This document shows, piece by piece, positions 42,646 through 57,822 of a DNA stretch of 64,000 nucleotides. The stretch's first letter is position 1, and every line of letters starts with the position of its first letter. Source of the stretch: Sanderia malayensis (taxonomy: Eukaryota; Cnidaria; Scyphozoa; Semaeostomeae; Pelagiidae); assembly GCA_013076295.1 (NCBI GenBank), contig RQOL01000742.1, forward strand, positions 186,001-250,000. The letters are read 5' to 3'. The position numbers and the translations under genes were made by a program. The notes beneath the pieces are model-generated. The model was not told the DNA's origin, made no database searches, and saw nothing but the letters and a program-made list of their open reading frames with translations.

Positions 42646-44046
42646 TAACATTCATTCCCGCAACTTACACTAATTAAAATTAACATTCATTCCCACAAAT
42701 TGCGCATGATTCCAGGTCAATTCAGCGAAGAAAAATTCTTATACTCTTTTAGTTACTTTTTTCAGTAATATTAACATTTTTTCCCGCAACTTACACTAAT
42801 TAAAATTAACATTCATTCCCACAAATTGCGCATGATTCCACGTCAATTCAGCGAAAACAAATTGTTATACTCTTTTAGTTACTTCAGTAATATGAACATT
42901 CATTCCCACCATTTCCACTAATAAGAGATAACACTCATTCCCACAATTTACACTAAAAAAAATGAACTTTTATTCCCGCAACTTACACTAATCAAAATTA
43001 ACATTCCTTCCCACAAGTTGCGCATGATTCCACGTCAATTCAGCGAGAACAAATTGTTATACACTTTTAGTTACTTTTTCAGTAATATTAACATTCATTC
43101 CCACAATTTACAATAATAAAAGATAACACTCATTCCCACAATTTACACCAACAAAAATTAACTTTTATTCCCGCAACTTACACTAATCAAAATTAACATT
43201 CATTCCCACAAATTGCGCATGATTTCACGTCAATTCAGCGAGAACAAACTGTTATACACTTTTAGTTACTTTTTCAGCAATATTAACATTCATTCCCACA
43301 ATTTATTTAGATTCATTCCCACAATTTGCGCATGATTCCACTTCAATTCAGCGAAAACAAATTGTTATATTCTTTTAGTTACTTTTTTCAGTATTATTAA
43401 CATTTTTTCCCGCAACTTACATTAATCAGAATTAACATTCATTCCCACAAATTGCGCATGATTCCACGTCAATTCAGCGAGAATAAATTGTTATACACTT
43501 TTAGTTACTTTTTTTCAGTAATATTAACATTCATTCCCACAACTTACACTAATCAAAATTAGAATTCATTCCCACAATTTGCGCATGATTCCACTTCAAT
43601 TCAGCGAAAACAAAATGTTATACTCTTTTAGTTACTTTTTCAGCAATATTAACATTCATTCCCACAATTTATTTAGATTCATTCCCACAATTTGCGCATG
43701 ATTCCACGTCGATTCAGCGAGAACACTTTGTTATACACTTTTAGTTACTTTTTTTCAGTAATATTAACATTCATTCCCACAACTGACACTAATCAAAATT
43801 AGTATTCATTCCCACAATTTGCGCATGATTCCACTTCAATTCAGCGAAAACAAATTGTTATACTCTTTTAGTTACTTTTTTCAGTATTATTAACATTTTT
43901 TCCCGCAACTTACATTAATCAAAAATAACATTCATTCCCACAAATTGCGCATGATTCCACGTCAATTCAGCGAGAACAAATTGTTATACACTTTTAGTTA
44001 CCTTTTTGAGTAAAATTGTCATTCATTCCCACAATTTTTTTATACT
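42646..44046 (+). repeat. Satellite segment, copy 2 of the 10,566-bp offset duplication
   Basis: This is the partner of about 32,080-33,480. Both carry the short long-module form TTAGTTACTTCAGTAATATG, in which part of the T-rich stretch is deleted, and the subunit TTTACACTAAAAAAAATGAA. The segments in between are not in the same order, so the duplication was followed by further rearrangement. Confidence 0.8.
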
Positions 44047-47000
44047 CTATCCCACAAATTGAGCATGATTCCACGTCAATTCAGCGAGAACAAATTGTTA
44101 TACACTTTTAGTTACTTTTTTCAGTAATATTAACATTCATTCCCACAATTTACACCAATAAAAATTAACTTTTATTTCCGCAACTTTCAATAATCAAAAT
44201 TAACATTCATTCCCACAATTTGCGCATGATTCCACGTCAATTCAGCGAGAACAAATTGTTATACTCTTTTAGTTACTTTTTTCAGTAATATTAACATTTT
44301 TTCCCGCAACTTACACTAATCAAAATTAACATTCATTCCCACAATTTGCGCATGATTCCACGTCAATTCAGCGAAAACAAATTGTTATACACTTTTAGTT
44401 ACTTTTTTCAGTAATACGAACATTCATTCCCACCATTTACACTAACAAAAAATAACACTTATTCCCACAATTTACACTAATTAAAATTAACTTTTATTCC
44501 CGCAACTTACACTAATCAAAATTAGTATTCATTCCCACAATTTGCGCATGTTTCCATGTCAATTCAGCGAGAAAGAATTGTAATACACTTTTAGTTACCT
44601 TTTTGAGCAACATAAACATTCATTCCCACAATTTATTTAGATTCATTCCCACAATTTGCGCATGATTCCACGTCAATTCTGCGAGAACAAATTGTTATAC
44701 ACTTTTAGTTACTTTTTTCAGTAATATGAACATTCATTTCCCTCATTTACACTAATAAAAGATAACACTCATTCCCACAATTTACACCAACAAAAATTAA
44801 CTTTTATTCCCGCAACTTACACTAATCAAAATTAACATTCATTCCCACAAATTGCGCATGATTTCACGTCAATTCAGCGAGAACAAATTGTTATACACTT
44901 TTAGTTACTTTTTCAGTAATACGAACATTCATTCCCACCATTTACACTAACAAAAAATAACACTTATTCCCACAATTTACACTAATTAAAATTAACTTTT
45001 ATTCCCGCAACTTACACTAATCAAAATTAGTATTCATTCCCACAATTTGCGCATGTTTCCATGTCAATTCAGCGAGAAAGAATTGTAATACACTTTTAGT
45101 TACCTTTTTGAGTAACATCAACATTCATTCCCACAATTTATTTAGATTCATTCCCACAATTTGCGCATGATTCCACGTCAATTCTGCGAGAACAAATTGT
45201 TATACACTTTTAGTTACTTTTTTCAGTAATATGAACATTCATTCCCACAATTTACACTAATAGAAGATGACACTGATTCCCGCAATTTACACTAATCAAA
45301 ATTGACTTTTATTCCCGCAACTTACACTAATCAAAATTAGTATTCATTCCCAAAATTTGCGCATGTGTCCACGTCAATGCAGCCAGAACAAATTGTTATA
45401 CACTTGTAGTTACTTTTTTCAGTAATATTAACATTCATTCCCACAATTTACACTAATAAAAGACAACATTCACTCGCACAATTTACACCAATAAAAATTA
45501 ACTTTTTTTCCCGAAACTTACACTAATCAAAATTAGTATTCATTCCCACAATTTGAGCATGATTCCACGTCAATTCAGCAAGAACAAATTGTTATACACT
45601 TTTAGTTACTTTTTCAGTAATATTAACATTCATTCCCACAATTTATTTAGATTCATTCCCACAATTTGCGAATGATTCCACGTAAATTCAGCAAGAACAA
45701 ATTTTTATTCACTTTTAGTTACTTTTTTCAGTAATATTAACACTCATTCCCACAATTTACACCAACAAAAATTAACTTTTATTCCCGCCACTTACACTAA
45801 TCAAAATTAACATTGATTCCCGCAAATTGCGCATGATTCCTCGTCAATTCAGCGAGAACAAATTGTTATACACTTTTAGTTACTTTTTCAGTAATATTAA
45901 CATTCATTCCCACATTTTACACTAATAAAAGATAACACTCATTCCCACAATTTAAACCAACAAAAATTAACTTTTATTCCCGCAACTTACACTAATCAAA
46001 ATTAACATTCATTCACACAAATTGCGCATGATTTCACGTCAATTCAGCGAGAACAAATTGTTATACACTTTTAGTTACTTTTTCAGTAATATTAACATTC
46101 ATTCCCACAATTTACACGAATAAAAGATAACACTAATTCCCACAATTTACACTAATAAAAATTAATTTTCCCTCCCACAATTTACACCAATAAAATTCAA
46201 GTTTTATTCCCGCAACTTATATTAATCAAAATTAACATTCATTCCCACAATTTGCGCATGTTTCCACGTCAATTCAGCGAGATCAAATTGTTATACACTT
46301 TTAGTTACTTTTTCAGTAATATTAACATTCATTCCCACATTTTACACTAATAAAAGATAACACTCATTCCCACAATTTACACCAACAAAAATTAACTTTT
46401 ATTCCCGCAACTTCACTAATCAAAATTAACATTCATTCCCACAAATTGCGCTTGATTCCACGTCAATTCAGCGAGAACAAATTGTTATACACTTTTAGTT
46501 ACTTTTTCAGTAATTTTAACATTCATTCCCACAATTTACACTAATAAATGATAACACTCATTCCCACAATTTACACCAACAAAAATTAACTTTTATTCCC
46601 GCAACTTACACTAATCAAAATTAACATTCATTCCCACAAATTGCGCATGATTTCACGTCAATTCAGCGAGAACAAATTGTTATACACTTTTATTTACTTT
46701 TTCAGTATTATTAACATACATTCCCACCATTTACACTAATAAAAATTAACTTTTATTCATGCAACTTACAGTAATGAAAATTAACTTTTATTCCCGCAAT
46801 TTACACTAATCAAAATTAGTATTCATTCCCACAATTTGCGCATGATTCCATGTCAATTCAGCGAGAACAAATTGCTATACTCTTCTAGTTACTTTTTCAG
46901 TAATATTAACATTCCTTCCCACAATTTACAATAATAAAAGATAGAACTCTTTCCCACAATTTACACTAATAAAAAATAACTTTCATTCACACAATTTACA

Positions 47001-50000
47001 CCAATAAAAATCAACTTTTATTCCCGCAACTTACACTAATCAAAATTAACATTCATTCCCACAAATTGCGCATGATTTCACGTCAATTCAGCGAGAACAA
47101 ATTGTTATACACTTTTATTTACTTTTTCAGTAATATTAACATACATTCCCACCATTTACACTAATAAAAATTAACTTTTATTCCCGCAACTTACAGTAAT
47201 GAAAATTAACTTTTATTCCCGCAATTTACACTAATCAAAATTAGTATTCATTCCCACAATTTGCGCATGATTCCATGTCAATTCAGCGAGAACAAATTGC
47301 TATACTCTTTTAGTTACTTTTTCAGTAATATTAACATTCCTTCCCACAATTTACAATAATAAAACATAGCACTCTTTCCCACAATTTACACTAATAAAAA
47401 TTAACTTTCATTCACACAATTTACACCAATAAAAATCAACTTTTATTCCCGCAACTTACACTAATCAAAATTAACATTCATTCCCACCAATTGCGCATCA
47501 TTCCACGTCAATCCAGCGAGAACAAATTGTTATACACTTTTAGTTACTTTTTCAGTAATATTAACATTCATTCCCACATTTTACACTAATAAAAGATAAC
47601 TTTCATTCACACAATTTACACCAATAAAAATCAACTTTTATTCCCGCAACTTACACTAATCAAAATTAACATTCATTCCCACAAATTGCGCATGATTTCA
47701 CGTCAATTCAGCGAGAACAAATTGTTATACACTTTTATTTACTTTTTCAGTAATATTAACATACATTCCCACCATTTACACTAATAAAAATTAACTTTTA
47801 TTCCCGCAACTTACAGTAATGAAAATTAACTTTTATTCCCGCAATTTACACTAATCAAAATTAGTATTCATTCCCACAATTTGCGCATTATTCCACTTCA
47901 ATTCAGCGAAAACAAATTGTTATACTCTTTTAGTTACTTTTTTCAGTATTATTAACATTTTTTCCCGCAACTTACATTAATCAAAATTAACATTCATTCC
48001 CACAAATTGCGCATGATTCCACGTCAATTCAGCGAGAACAAATTGTTATACACTTTTAGTTACCTTTTTGAGTAAAATTGTCATTCATTCCCACAATTTA
48101 TTTAGATTCATTGCCACAAATTGAGCATGATTCCACGTCAATTCAGCGAGAACAAATTGTTATACACTTTTAGTTACTTTTTCAGTAATATTAACATTCA
48201 TTCCCACAATTTACACTAATAAAAGATAACACTCATTCCCACAATTTAAACCAACAAAAATTAACTTTTATTCCCGCAACTTACACTAATCAAAATTAAC
48301 ATTCCTTCCCACAAGTTGCGCATGATTCCACGTCAATTCAGCGAGAACAAATTGTTATACACTTTTAGTTACTTTTTCAGTAATATTAACATTCATTCCC
48401 ACAATTTACAATAATAAAAGATAACACTCGTTCCCACAATTTACACCAACAAAAATTAACTTTTATTCCCGCAACTTACACTAATCAAAATTAACATTCA
48501 TTCCCACAAATTGCGCATGATTTCACGTCAATTCAGCGAGAACAAACTGTTATACACTTTTAGTTACTTTTTCAGCAATATTAACATTCATTCCCACAAT
48601 TTATTTAGATTCATTCCCACAATTTGCGCATGATTCCACGTCAATTCAGCGAGAACACTTTGTTATACACTTTTAGTTACTTTTTTTCAGTAATATTAAC
48701 ATTCATTCCCACAACTTACACTAATCAAAATTAGTATTCATTCCCACAATTTGCGCATGATTCCACTTCAATTCAGCGAAAACAAATTGTTATACTCTTT
48801 TAGTTACTTTTTTCAGTATTATTAACATTTTTTCCCGCAACTTACATTAATCAAAATTAACATTCATTCCCACAAATTGCGCATGATTCCACGTCAATTC
48901 AGCGAGAACAAATTGTTATACACTTTTAGTTACTTTTTTCAGTAATATTAACATTCATTCCCACAATTTACACTGATAAAAGATAACACTCATTCCCACA
49001 ATTTACACCAACAAAAATTAACTTTTATTCCCGCAACTTACACTAATCAAAATTAACATTCATTCCCACAAATTGCGCATGATTTCACGTCAATTCAGCG
49101 AGAACAAACTGTTATACACTTTTAGTTACTTTTTCAGCAATATTAACATTCATTCCCACAATTTATTTAGATTCATTCCCACAATTTGCGCATGATTCCA
49201 CGTCAACTCAGCGAGAACACTTTGTTATACACTTTTAGTTACTTTTTTTCAGTAATTCTAACATTCATTCCCACAACTTACACTAATCAAAATTAGTATT
49301 CATTCCCACAATTCGCGCATTATTCCACTTCAATTCAGCGAAAACAAATTGTTATACTCTTTTAGTTACTTTTTTCAGTATTATTAACATTTTTTCCCGC
49401 AACTTACATTAATCAAAATTAACATTCATTCCCACAAATTGCGCATGATTCCACGTCAATTCAGCGAGAACAAATTGTTATACACTTTTAGTTACCTTTT
49501 TGAGTAAAATTGTCATTCATTCCCACAATTTATTTAGATTCATTGCCACAAATTGAGCATGATTCCACGTCAATTCAGCGAGAACAAATTGTTATACACT
49601 TTTAGTTACTTTTTCAGTAATATTAACATTCATTCCCACAATTTACAATAATAAAAGATAACACTCGTTCCCACAATTTACACCAACAAAAATTAACTTT
49701 TATTCCCGCAACTTACACTAATCAAAATTAACATTCATTCCCACAAATTGCGCATGATTTCACGTCAATTCAGCGAGAACAAACTGTTATACACTTTTAG
49801 TTACTTTTTCAGCAATATTAACATTCATTCCCACAATTTATTTAGATTCATTCCCACAATTTGCGCATGATTCCACGTCAATTCAGCGAGAACACTTTGT
49901 TATACACTTTTAGTTACTTTTTTTCAGTAATATTAACATTCATTCCCACAACTTACACTAATCAAAATTAGTATTCATTCCCACAATTTGCGCATGATTC

Positions 50001-52038
50001 CACTTCAATTCAGCGAAAACAAATTGTTATACTCTTTTAGTTACTTTTTTCAGTATTATTAACATTTTTTCCCGCAACTTACATTAATCAAAATTAACAT
50101 TCATTCCCACAAATTGCGCATAATTCCACGTCAATTCAGCGAGAACAAATTGTTATACACTTTTAGTTACCATTTTGAGTAAAATTGTCATTCATTCCCA
50201 CAATTTACAATAATAAAAGATAACACTCATTCCCACAATTTACACCAACAAAAATTAACTTTTATTCCCGCAACTTACACTAATCAAAATTAACATTCAT
50301 TCCCACAAATTGCGCATGATTTCAAGTCAATTCAGCGAGAACAAACTGTTATACACTTTTAGTTACTTTTTCAGCAATATTAACATTCATTCCCACAATT
50401 TATTTAGATTCATTCCCACAATTTGCGCATGATTCCACGTCAATTCAGCGAGAACACTTTGTTATACGCTTTTAGTTACTTTTTTTCAGTAATATTAACA
50501 TTCATTCCCACAACTTACACTAATCAAAATTAGTATTCATTCCCACAATTTGCGCATGATTCCACTTCAATTCAGCGAAAACAAATTGTTATACTCTTTT
50601 AGTTACTTTTTTCAGTATTATTAACATTTTTTCCCGCAACTTACATTAATCAAAATTAACATTCATTCCCACAAATTGCGCATGATTCCTCGTCAATTCA
50701 GCGAGAACAAATTGTTATACACTTTTAGTTACCTTTTTGAGTAAAATTGTCATTCATACCCACAATTTATTTATATTCATTCCCACAATTTGAGCATGAT
50801 TCCACGTCAATTCAGCGAGAACAAATTGTTATACTCTTTTAGTTACTTTTTTCAGTAATATTAACATTCATTCCCACAATTTACACCAATAAAAATTAAC
50901 TTTTATTTCCGCAACTTACACTAATTAAAATTAACATTCATTCCCACAAATTGCGCATGATTCCACGTCAATTCAGCGAAAACAAATTATTATACTCTTT
51001 TAGTTACTTTTTTCAGTAATATGAACATTCATTCCCACCATTTCCACTAATAAAAGATAACACTCATTCCCACAATTTACACCAATAAAAATCAACTTTT
51101 ATTCCCGCAGCTTACACTAATCAAAATTAACATGCATTCCCGCAATTTGGCATGATTCCACGTCAATTCAGCGAAGAAAAATTGTTATACACTTTTAGTT
51201 ACTTTTTTCAGTTATAATAACATTCATTCCCACAATTTACACCAAAAAAATTAACTTTTCTTCCCGCAACACTAATGAAATTCAGGATTCATTCCCACAA
51301 TTTGCGCATGATTCCAAGTCAATTCAGGGAGGACAAATTGTTATACACTTTTAGTTACGTTTTTCAGTAAAATTAACATTCAATCCCACATTTTACACTA
51401 ATAAAAGATTACTTTCATTCCCACAATTTACACCAATAAAAATTAACTTTTTTTTCCGCAGCTTTCAATAATCAAAATTAACATTGAACCCACAAATTGC
51501 GCATGATTCCATGTCAATTCAGCGAGAACGAATTGTAATACACTTTAAGTTACCTTTTTGAGTAATATTAACATTCATTCCCACAATTTATTTAGATTCA
51601 TTCCCACAATTTGCGCATGATTCCACGTCAATTCAGCGAAAACAAATTGTTATACACTTTTAGTTACTTTTTTCAGTTATAATAACATTCATTCCCACAA
51701 TTTACACCAAAAAAATTAACTTTTCTTCCCGCAACACTAATGAAATTCAGGATTCATTCCCACAATTTACACCAATAAAAATTAACTTTTATTTCCGCAG
51801 CTTTCAATAATCAAAATTAACATTGAACCCACAAATTGCGCATGATTCCATGTCAATTCAGCGAGAACGAATTGTAATACACTTTAAGTTACCTTTTTGA
51901 GTAATATTAACATTCATTCCCACAATTTATTTAGATTCATTCCCACTATTTGCGCATGATTCCACGTCAATTGAGGGAAAACAAACTGTAATACACTTTT
52001 AGTTATTATTTTCATTGATATTAACATTCATTCTCACA

Positions 52039-52115
52039 ATTTGCACATGATTCCCGGCTAATATATCCAAAACTTAATGATAAACTTGTTTACATGTTTC
52101 CAGTGATATTAGCAT
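52039..52115 (+). repeat. Alternative long module, intermediate form
   Basis: This copy begins like the ordinary core (CACAATTTGCACATGATTCC) but continues as CGGCTAATATATCCAAAACT and ACTTGTTTACATGTTTCCAG, ending TGATATTAGCATTTATTCC. It links the standard long module with the diverged version found at 55,621, 56,900, 60,408, 61,019 and 62,217. Confidence 0.75.
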
Positions 52116-54850
52116 TTATTCCGCAATTTACAAATGAATAAACGTAAATACAGTTAAACCTAACGAAAGTATAAGATTCATTCCCAAAATTTACACCAAT
52201 AAAAGTTTAACATTTACTCCCGCAACTTACACTAATCAAAATTAGCTTTCCTTCCCACAATGTGCGCATGATTCCACGTCAATTCAGCGAAAAGAAATTG
52301 TTATACAATTTTAGTTACTTTTTTCAGTAATATTAACATTCACTCCCACAAGTTACAATAATAAATGATAACAATAATTCCCACAATTTACACCAACAAA
52401 AATTTACTTTAATTCCCGCAAGTTACACAAATCAATATTAAGATTCATTCCCACATGCGCCTGATGCCACGTTAATTCAGCGAAAACAAATTATTACGCA
52501 CTTTTAGTTACTTTTTCAGTAATATTAACATTCATTCCCACAACTTACACTATTAAAAGATAACACTCATTCCCACAATTTACATCAATGAAAATTACCT
52601 TTTCCTTACGCAACTTCCACTAATCAAAATTAACATTCATTTCCACAATTTGCGCATGATTCCACGTCAATTCAGCGAGAACAAATTATTATGCACTTTT
52701 AGTTACTCTTTTCAGTAATATTAACATTCATTCCCAAAATTTACACTCATAAAAGATAACACTCATTCCCACAATTTACACCAAAGAAAATTACCTTTTC
52801 TTTCCGCAAATTACACTAATCAAAATAACATTCATTCCCACAATTTGCGCATGATTCCACGTCAATTCTGCGAAAACAAATTGTTATACCCTTTTAGTTA
52901 CTTTTTTCAGTAATGTTAACATTCATTCCCACAAGTTACACTAATAAAAGATAACAAATTGTTATACACTTTTAGTTACTTTTTTCGGTAATATTAACAT
53001 TCCTTCCCAAATTTACAATAATAAAAGATAACACTGATTCCCACAATTTACACTAATAGAAATTAACTTTCATTTCTATAATTTACACCTATAAAATTAA
53101 CTTTTATTCCCGCAACTTACACTAATCAAAAACTAACATTCATTCGCACAATTTGCGCATGATTCAACGTCGCTTCAGCGAAAACAAGTTGTTATTCACT
53201 TTTAGTTACCTTTTTCATTAATATTAACATTTATTCCCACAGTTAACACTAAAAAAGATTACACTCATTCCCACAATTTACACCAATGAAAATTACCTTT
53301 TCTTTCCGCAAATTACACTAATCAAACTTAACATTCATTCCCACAATTTGCGCATGATTCCACGTCAATTCAGCGAAATAAATAGTTATACCCTTTTAGT
53401 TACTTTTTTCAGTAACGTTAACATTCATTCCCACAAGTTACACTAATAAAAGATAACAAATTGTTATAAACTTTTGGTTACTCTTTTCAGTAATATTAAC
53501 ATTCATTCCCACAACTTACACTATTAAAAGATAACACTCATTCCACAATTACACTAATAAAAAATAACTTTTATTCCCGCAACTTTACACTAATCAAAAT
53601 TGACATTCACTCCCAGAATTTGCGCATGATTCCACGTCAATTCAAGAAAAACAAATTGTTATGCACTTTTAGTTACTTTTTTCAGTCATATAACATTCCT
53701 TCCCAAATTACAATAATAAAAGATAACACTGATTCCCACAATTTACACTAATAAAAATTAACTTTCATTTCCACAATTTTCACCTATAAAATTAACTTTT
53801 ATTCCCGCAACTTACACTAATCAAAATTAACATTCATTCGCACAATTTGCGCATGATTCAACGTCGCTTCAGCGAAAACAAGTTGTTATTCACTTTTAGT
53901 TACTTTTTTCAGTAATATTAACATTTATTCCCACAAGTTACACTAATAAAAGATAACAAATTGTTATACACTTTTGTTACTCTTTTCAGTAATATTAACA
54001 TTCATTCCCACAACTTACACTATTAAAAGATAACACTCATTCCCACATTTTACACGAACAAAAAATAACTTTTATTCCCGCAACTTACACTAATCAAAAT
54101 TGACATTCACTCCCACAATTTGCGCTGATTCCACGTCAATTCAAGAAAAACAAATTGTTATGCACTTTAGTTACTTTTTTAGTCATATAACATTCATTCC
54201 CACAATTTACATTAATAAAAGATAACAATAATTCCCACAATTTACACCAACAAAAATTTACTTTAATTCCCGCAAGTTACACAAATCAATATTAAGATTC
54301 ATCCCCACATGCGCCTGATGCCACGTTAATCAGCGAAAACAAATTATTACGCACTTTTAGTTACTTTTTCAGTAATATTAACATTCATTCCCACAATTTA
54401 CACTAATAAAAGATAACACTCATTCCCACAATTTACACCAATGAAAATTACCTTTTCTTTACGCAACTTACACTAATCAAAATTAACATTCATTCTCACA
54501 ATTGCGCATGATTCCACGTCAATTCAGCGAGAACAAATTATATGCACTTTAGTTACTCTTTTCAGTAATATTAACATTCATTCCCAAAATTTACACTAAT
54601 AAAAGATAACACTCATTCCCACAATTTACACCAATGAAAACTAACTTTTATTCGTGCAACTTACGCTAATCAAAATTAACATTCATTGCGCATGATTCGA
54701 CGTAAATTCAGCGAAAAACAAATTGCTATACACTTTTAGTTACTTTTTTCAGTAATATTAACATTCATTCCCACAATTTACACCTACAAAAATTAACATT
54801 CATTCCCACAATTTGCGCATGATTCCGCGTCAATTCAGCGAAAACAAATT

Positions 54851-57400
54851 GTTTTACCCATTTAGTTACTTTTTTCAGTAATATTAACATTCATTCCCAC
54901 AAGTTACACTAATAAAAGATGAAAAATTGTTATACACTTTAGTTACTTTTTTCAGTAATGTTAATATTCATTCCCAAAATTTACAATAATAAAAGATAAC
55001 ACTGATTCCCACAATTTACACTAATAAAAGTTAACTTTCATTTCCACAATTCACACCTATAAAAATTAACTTTTATTCCCGCAACTTACACTAATCAAAA
55101 TTAACATTCATTCCCACAATTTGCGCATGATTCCACGTCAATTCAGCGAAAACAAATTGCTATACCTCTTTAGTTACTTTTTCAGTAATATTAGCATTCA
55201 TTCCCACAATTTACACTAAAAAAGATAACACTCTTTCCCACAATTTACACCCACAAAAATTAACTTCATTCCCGCAACTTACACTAATCAAAATTAACAT
55301 TCATTCCCCAATTTGCGCATGATTCCACGTCAATTCAGCGAAAACAAATTGTTATACCCTTTTAGTTACTTTTTTCAGTAATATTAAAATTCATTCCCAC
55401 AAGTTATACCAATAAAAGATAACAAATTCTTATACACTTTTAGTTACTTTTTTCAGTAATATTAACATTCATTCCCAAAAGTTACAATAATAAAAGATAA
55501 CACTGATTCCCACAATTTACACTAATAAAAATTAACTTTCATTTCCACAATTACACCTATAAAAATTAACTTTTATTCCCGCAACTTACACTAATCAAAA
55601 TTAACATTCATTCGCACAATTTATACATTATTCCAGGCTAATATATCCAAAACTTAATGAAAAACTTGTTTACATGTTTTCAGTGATATTAGCATTCATT
55701 CCGCAATTTACACTAATAAAAGATAACACTCATTCCCACAATTTACACCAATGAAAATTAACTTTTATTCCCGCAACTTACACTAATCAAAATTAACATT
55801 CATTCGCACAATTTGCGCATGATTCAACGTCGCTTCAGCGAAAACAAGTTGTTATTCACTTTTAGTTACCTTTTTCAGTAATATTAACATTTATTCCCAC
55901 AAGTTACACTAATAAAAGATAACAAATTGTTATACACTTTTGGTTACTCTTTTCAGTAATATTAACATTCATTCCCACAACTTACACTATTAAAAGATAA
56001 CACTCATTCCCACAATTTACACGAACAAAAAATAACTTTTATTCCCGCAACTTACACTAATCAAAATTGACATTCACTCCCACAATTTGCGCATGATTCC
56101 ACGTCAATTCAAGAAAAACAAATTGTTTTACCCATTTAGTTACTTTTTTCAGTAATATTAACATTCATTCCCACAAGTTACACTAATAAAAGATGAAAAA
56201 TTGTTATACACTTTTAGTTACTTTTTTCAGTAATGTTAATATTCATTCCCAAAATTTACAATAATAAAAGATAACACTGATTCCCACAATTTACACTAAT
56301 AAAAGTTAACTTTCATTTCCACAATTCACACCTATAAAAATTAACTTTTATTCCCGCAACTTACACTAATCAAATCTAACATTCATTCCCACAATTTGCG
56401 CATGATTCCACGTCAATTCAGGGAAAACAAATTGCTATACCTCTTTAGTTACTTTTTTCAGTAATATTAGCATTCATTCCCACAATTTACACTAAAAAAG
56501 ATAACACTCTTTCCCACAATTTACACCCACAAAAATTAACTTTCATTCCCGCAACTTACACTAATCAAAATTAACATTTATTCCCACAATTTGCGCATGA
56601 TTCCACGTCAATTCAGCGAAAACAAATTGTTATACCCTTTTAGTTACTTTTTTCAGTAATATTAAAATTCATTCCCACAAGTTATACCAATAAAAGATAA
56701 CAAATTGTTATACACTTTTAGTTACTTTTTTCAGTAATATTAACATTCATTCCCAAAATTTACAATAATAAAAGATAACACTGATTCCCACAATTTACAC
56801 TAATAAAAATTAACTTTCATTTCCACAATTTACACCTATAAAAATTAACTTTTATTCCCGCAACTTACACTAATCAAAATTAACATTCATTCGCACAATT
56901 TATACATTATTCCAGGCTAATATATCCAAAACTTAATGAAAAACTTGTTTACATGTTTTCAGTGATATTAGCATTCATTCCGCAATTTACACTAATAAAA
57001 GATAACACTCATTCCCACAATTTACACCAATGAAAATTAACTTTTATTCCCGCAACTTACACTAATCAAAATTAACATTCATTCGCACAATTTGCGCATG
57101 ATTCAACGTCGCTTCAGCGAAAACAAGTTGTTATTCACTTTTAGTTACCTTTTTCAGTAATATTAACATTTATTCCCACAAGTTACACTAATAAAAGATA
57201 ACAAATTGTTATACACTTTTGGTTACTCTTTTCAGTAATATTAACATTCATTCCCACAACTTACACTATTAAAAGATAACACTCATTCCCACAATTTACA
57301 CGAACAAAAAATAACTTTTATTCCCGCAACTTACACTAATCAAAATTGACATTCACTCCCACAATTTGCGCATGATTCCACGTCAATTCAAGAAAAACAA
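54851..57400 (+). repeat. Two-unit tandem repeat of about 1,275-1,279 bp in the diverged subfamily
   Basis: The marker GTTTTACCCATTTAGTTAC lies at 54,851 and 56,125 (1,274 bp apart), and TTATACATTATTCCAGGCTA lies at 55,621 and 56,900 (1,279 bp apart). Both units carry the same order of subfamily monomers, with several one-base indels between them that account for the drift. The unit boundary is near 56,124. Similar segments occur again after the TIR element (59,628 onward), so this order of monomers is reused across the right part of the array. Confidence 0.75.
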
Positions 57401-57630
57401 ATTGTTATGCACTTTTAGTTACTTTTTTCAGTCATATTAACATTCATTCCCACATTTTACATTAATAAAAGATAACAATAATTCCCACAGTTTACACCAA
57501 CAAAAATTTACTTTAATTCCCGCAAGTTACACAAATCAATATTAAGATTCATCCCCACATGCGCCTGATGCCACGTTAATTCAGCGAAAACAAATTATTA
57601 CGCACTTTTAGTTACTTTTTCAGTAATACA

Positions 57631-57652
57631 GTCAACTCTGTCTAATTCGAAC
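57631..57652 (+). repeat. Left terminal inverted repeat of the TIR element
   Basis: These 22 bases, GTCAACTCTGTCTAATTCGA plus AC, are perfectly matched in inverted orientation at 59,139-59,160. The outer two bases CA may belong to the original terminus, with the right-hand equivalents lost. Confidence 0.92.
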
Positions 57653-57822
57653 TCGTGTAATTCGAACTTTTACTAATTCGAACCAAATTCTGTGGTCCCT
57701 TGAAAAATTCCTAACAAACCCTTATAAAAAAACCTCTATAATTCGAACCTCTGTAATTCGAACTTTCTGTAATTCGACCATTTATTTTTGTCCCTTGAAA
57801 GAAAAAACCTCTGTAATTCGAA
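57643..57822 (+). repeat. Cluster of TAATTCGAAC subterminal repeats
   Basis: At least six copies or near copies of TAATTCGAAC lie within 180 bp of the left end (at about 57,643, 57,658, 57,674, 57,739, 57,753, 57,769 and 57,813; those at 57,739 and 57,769 are close variants). The duplicated phrase GTCCCTTGAAA also occurs twice. Two direct copies and one inverted copy lie near the right end (59,091-59,148). Such clusters commonly act as transposase binding sites; that role is inferred. Confidence 0.78.

Larger units (their letters stand above)
29440..57628 (+). repeat. Satellite array, block II (shorter monomers, then diverged subfamily)
   Basis: The satellite resumes after the retrotransposon in the same orientation and continues to the TIR element. 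From 29.4 to about 51.9 kb, monomers are often short: a long module followed by a single 35-bp subunit (TTCCCACAACTTACACTAAT with AAAATTAGTATTCA) or by the 23-bp subunit ending TTTAGATTCA, and with variants such as GAACACTTTGTTATACAC, TTACCTTTTTGAGTAAAATT and AACATTTTTTCCCGCAAC. From about 52.0 kb copies are more degenerate, with many one-base deletions and subfamily markers such as GATAACAAATTGTTATACAC, TGAAAATTACCTTTTCTTT and TCAACGTCGCTTCAGCG. No gene is visible in the block. Confidence 0.97.
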
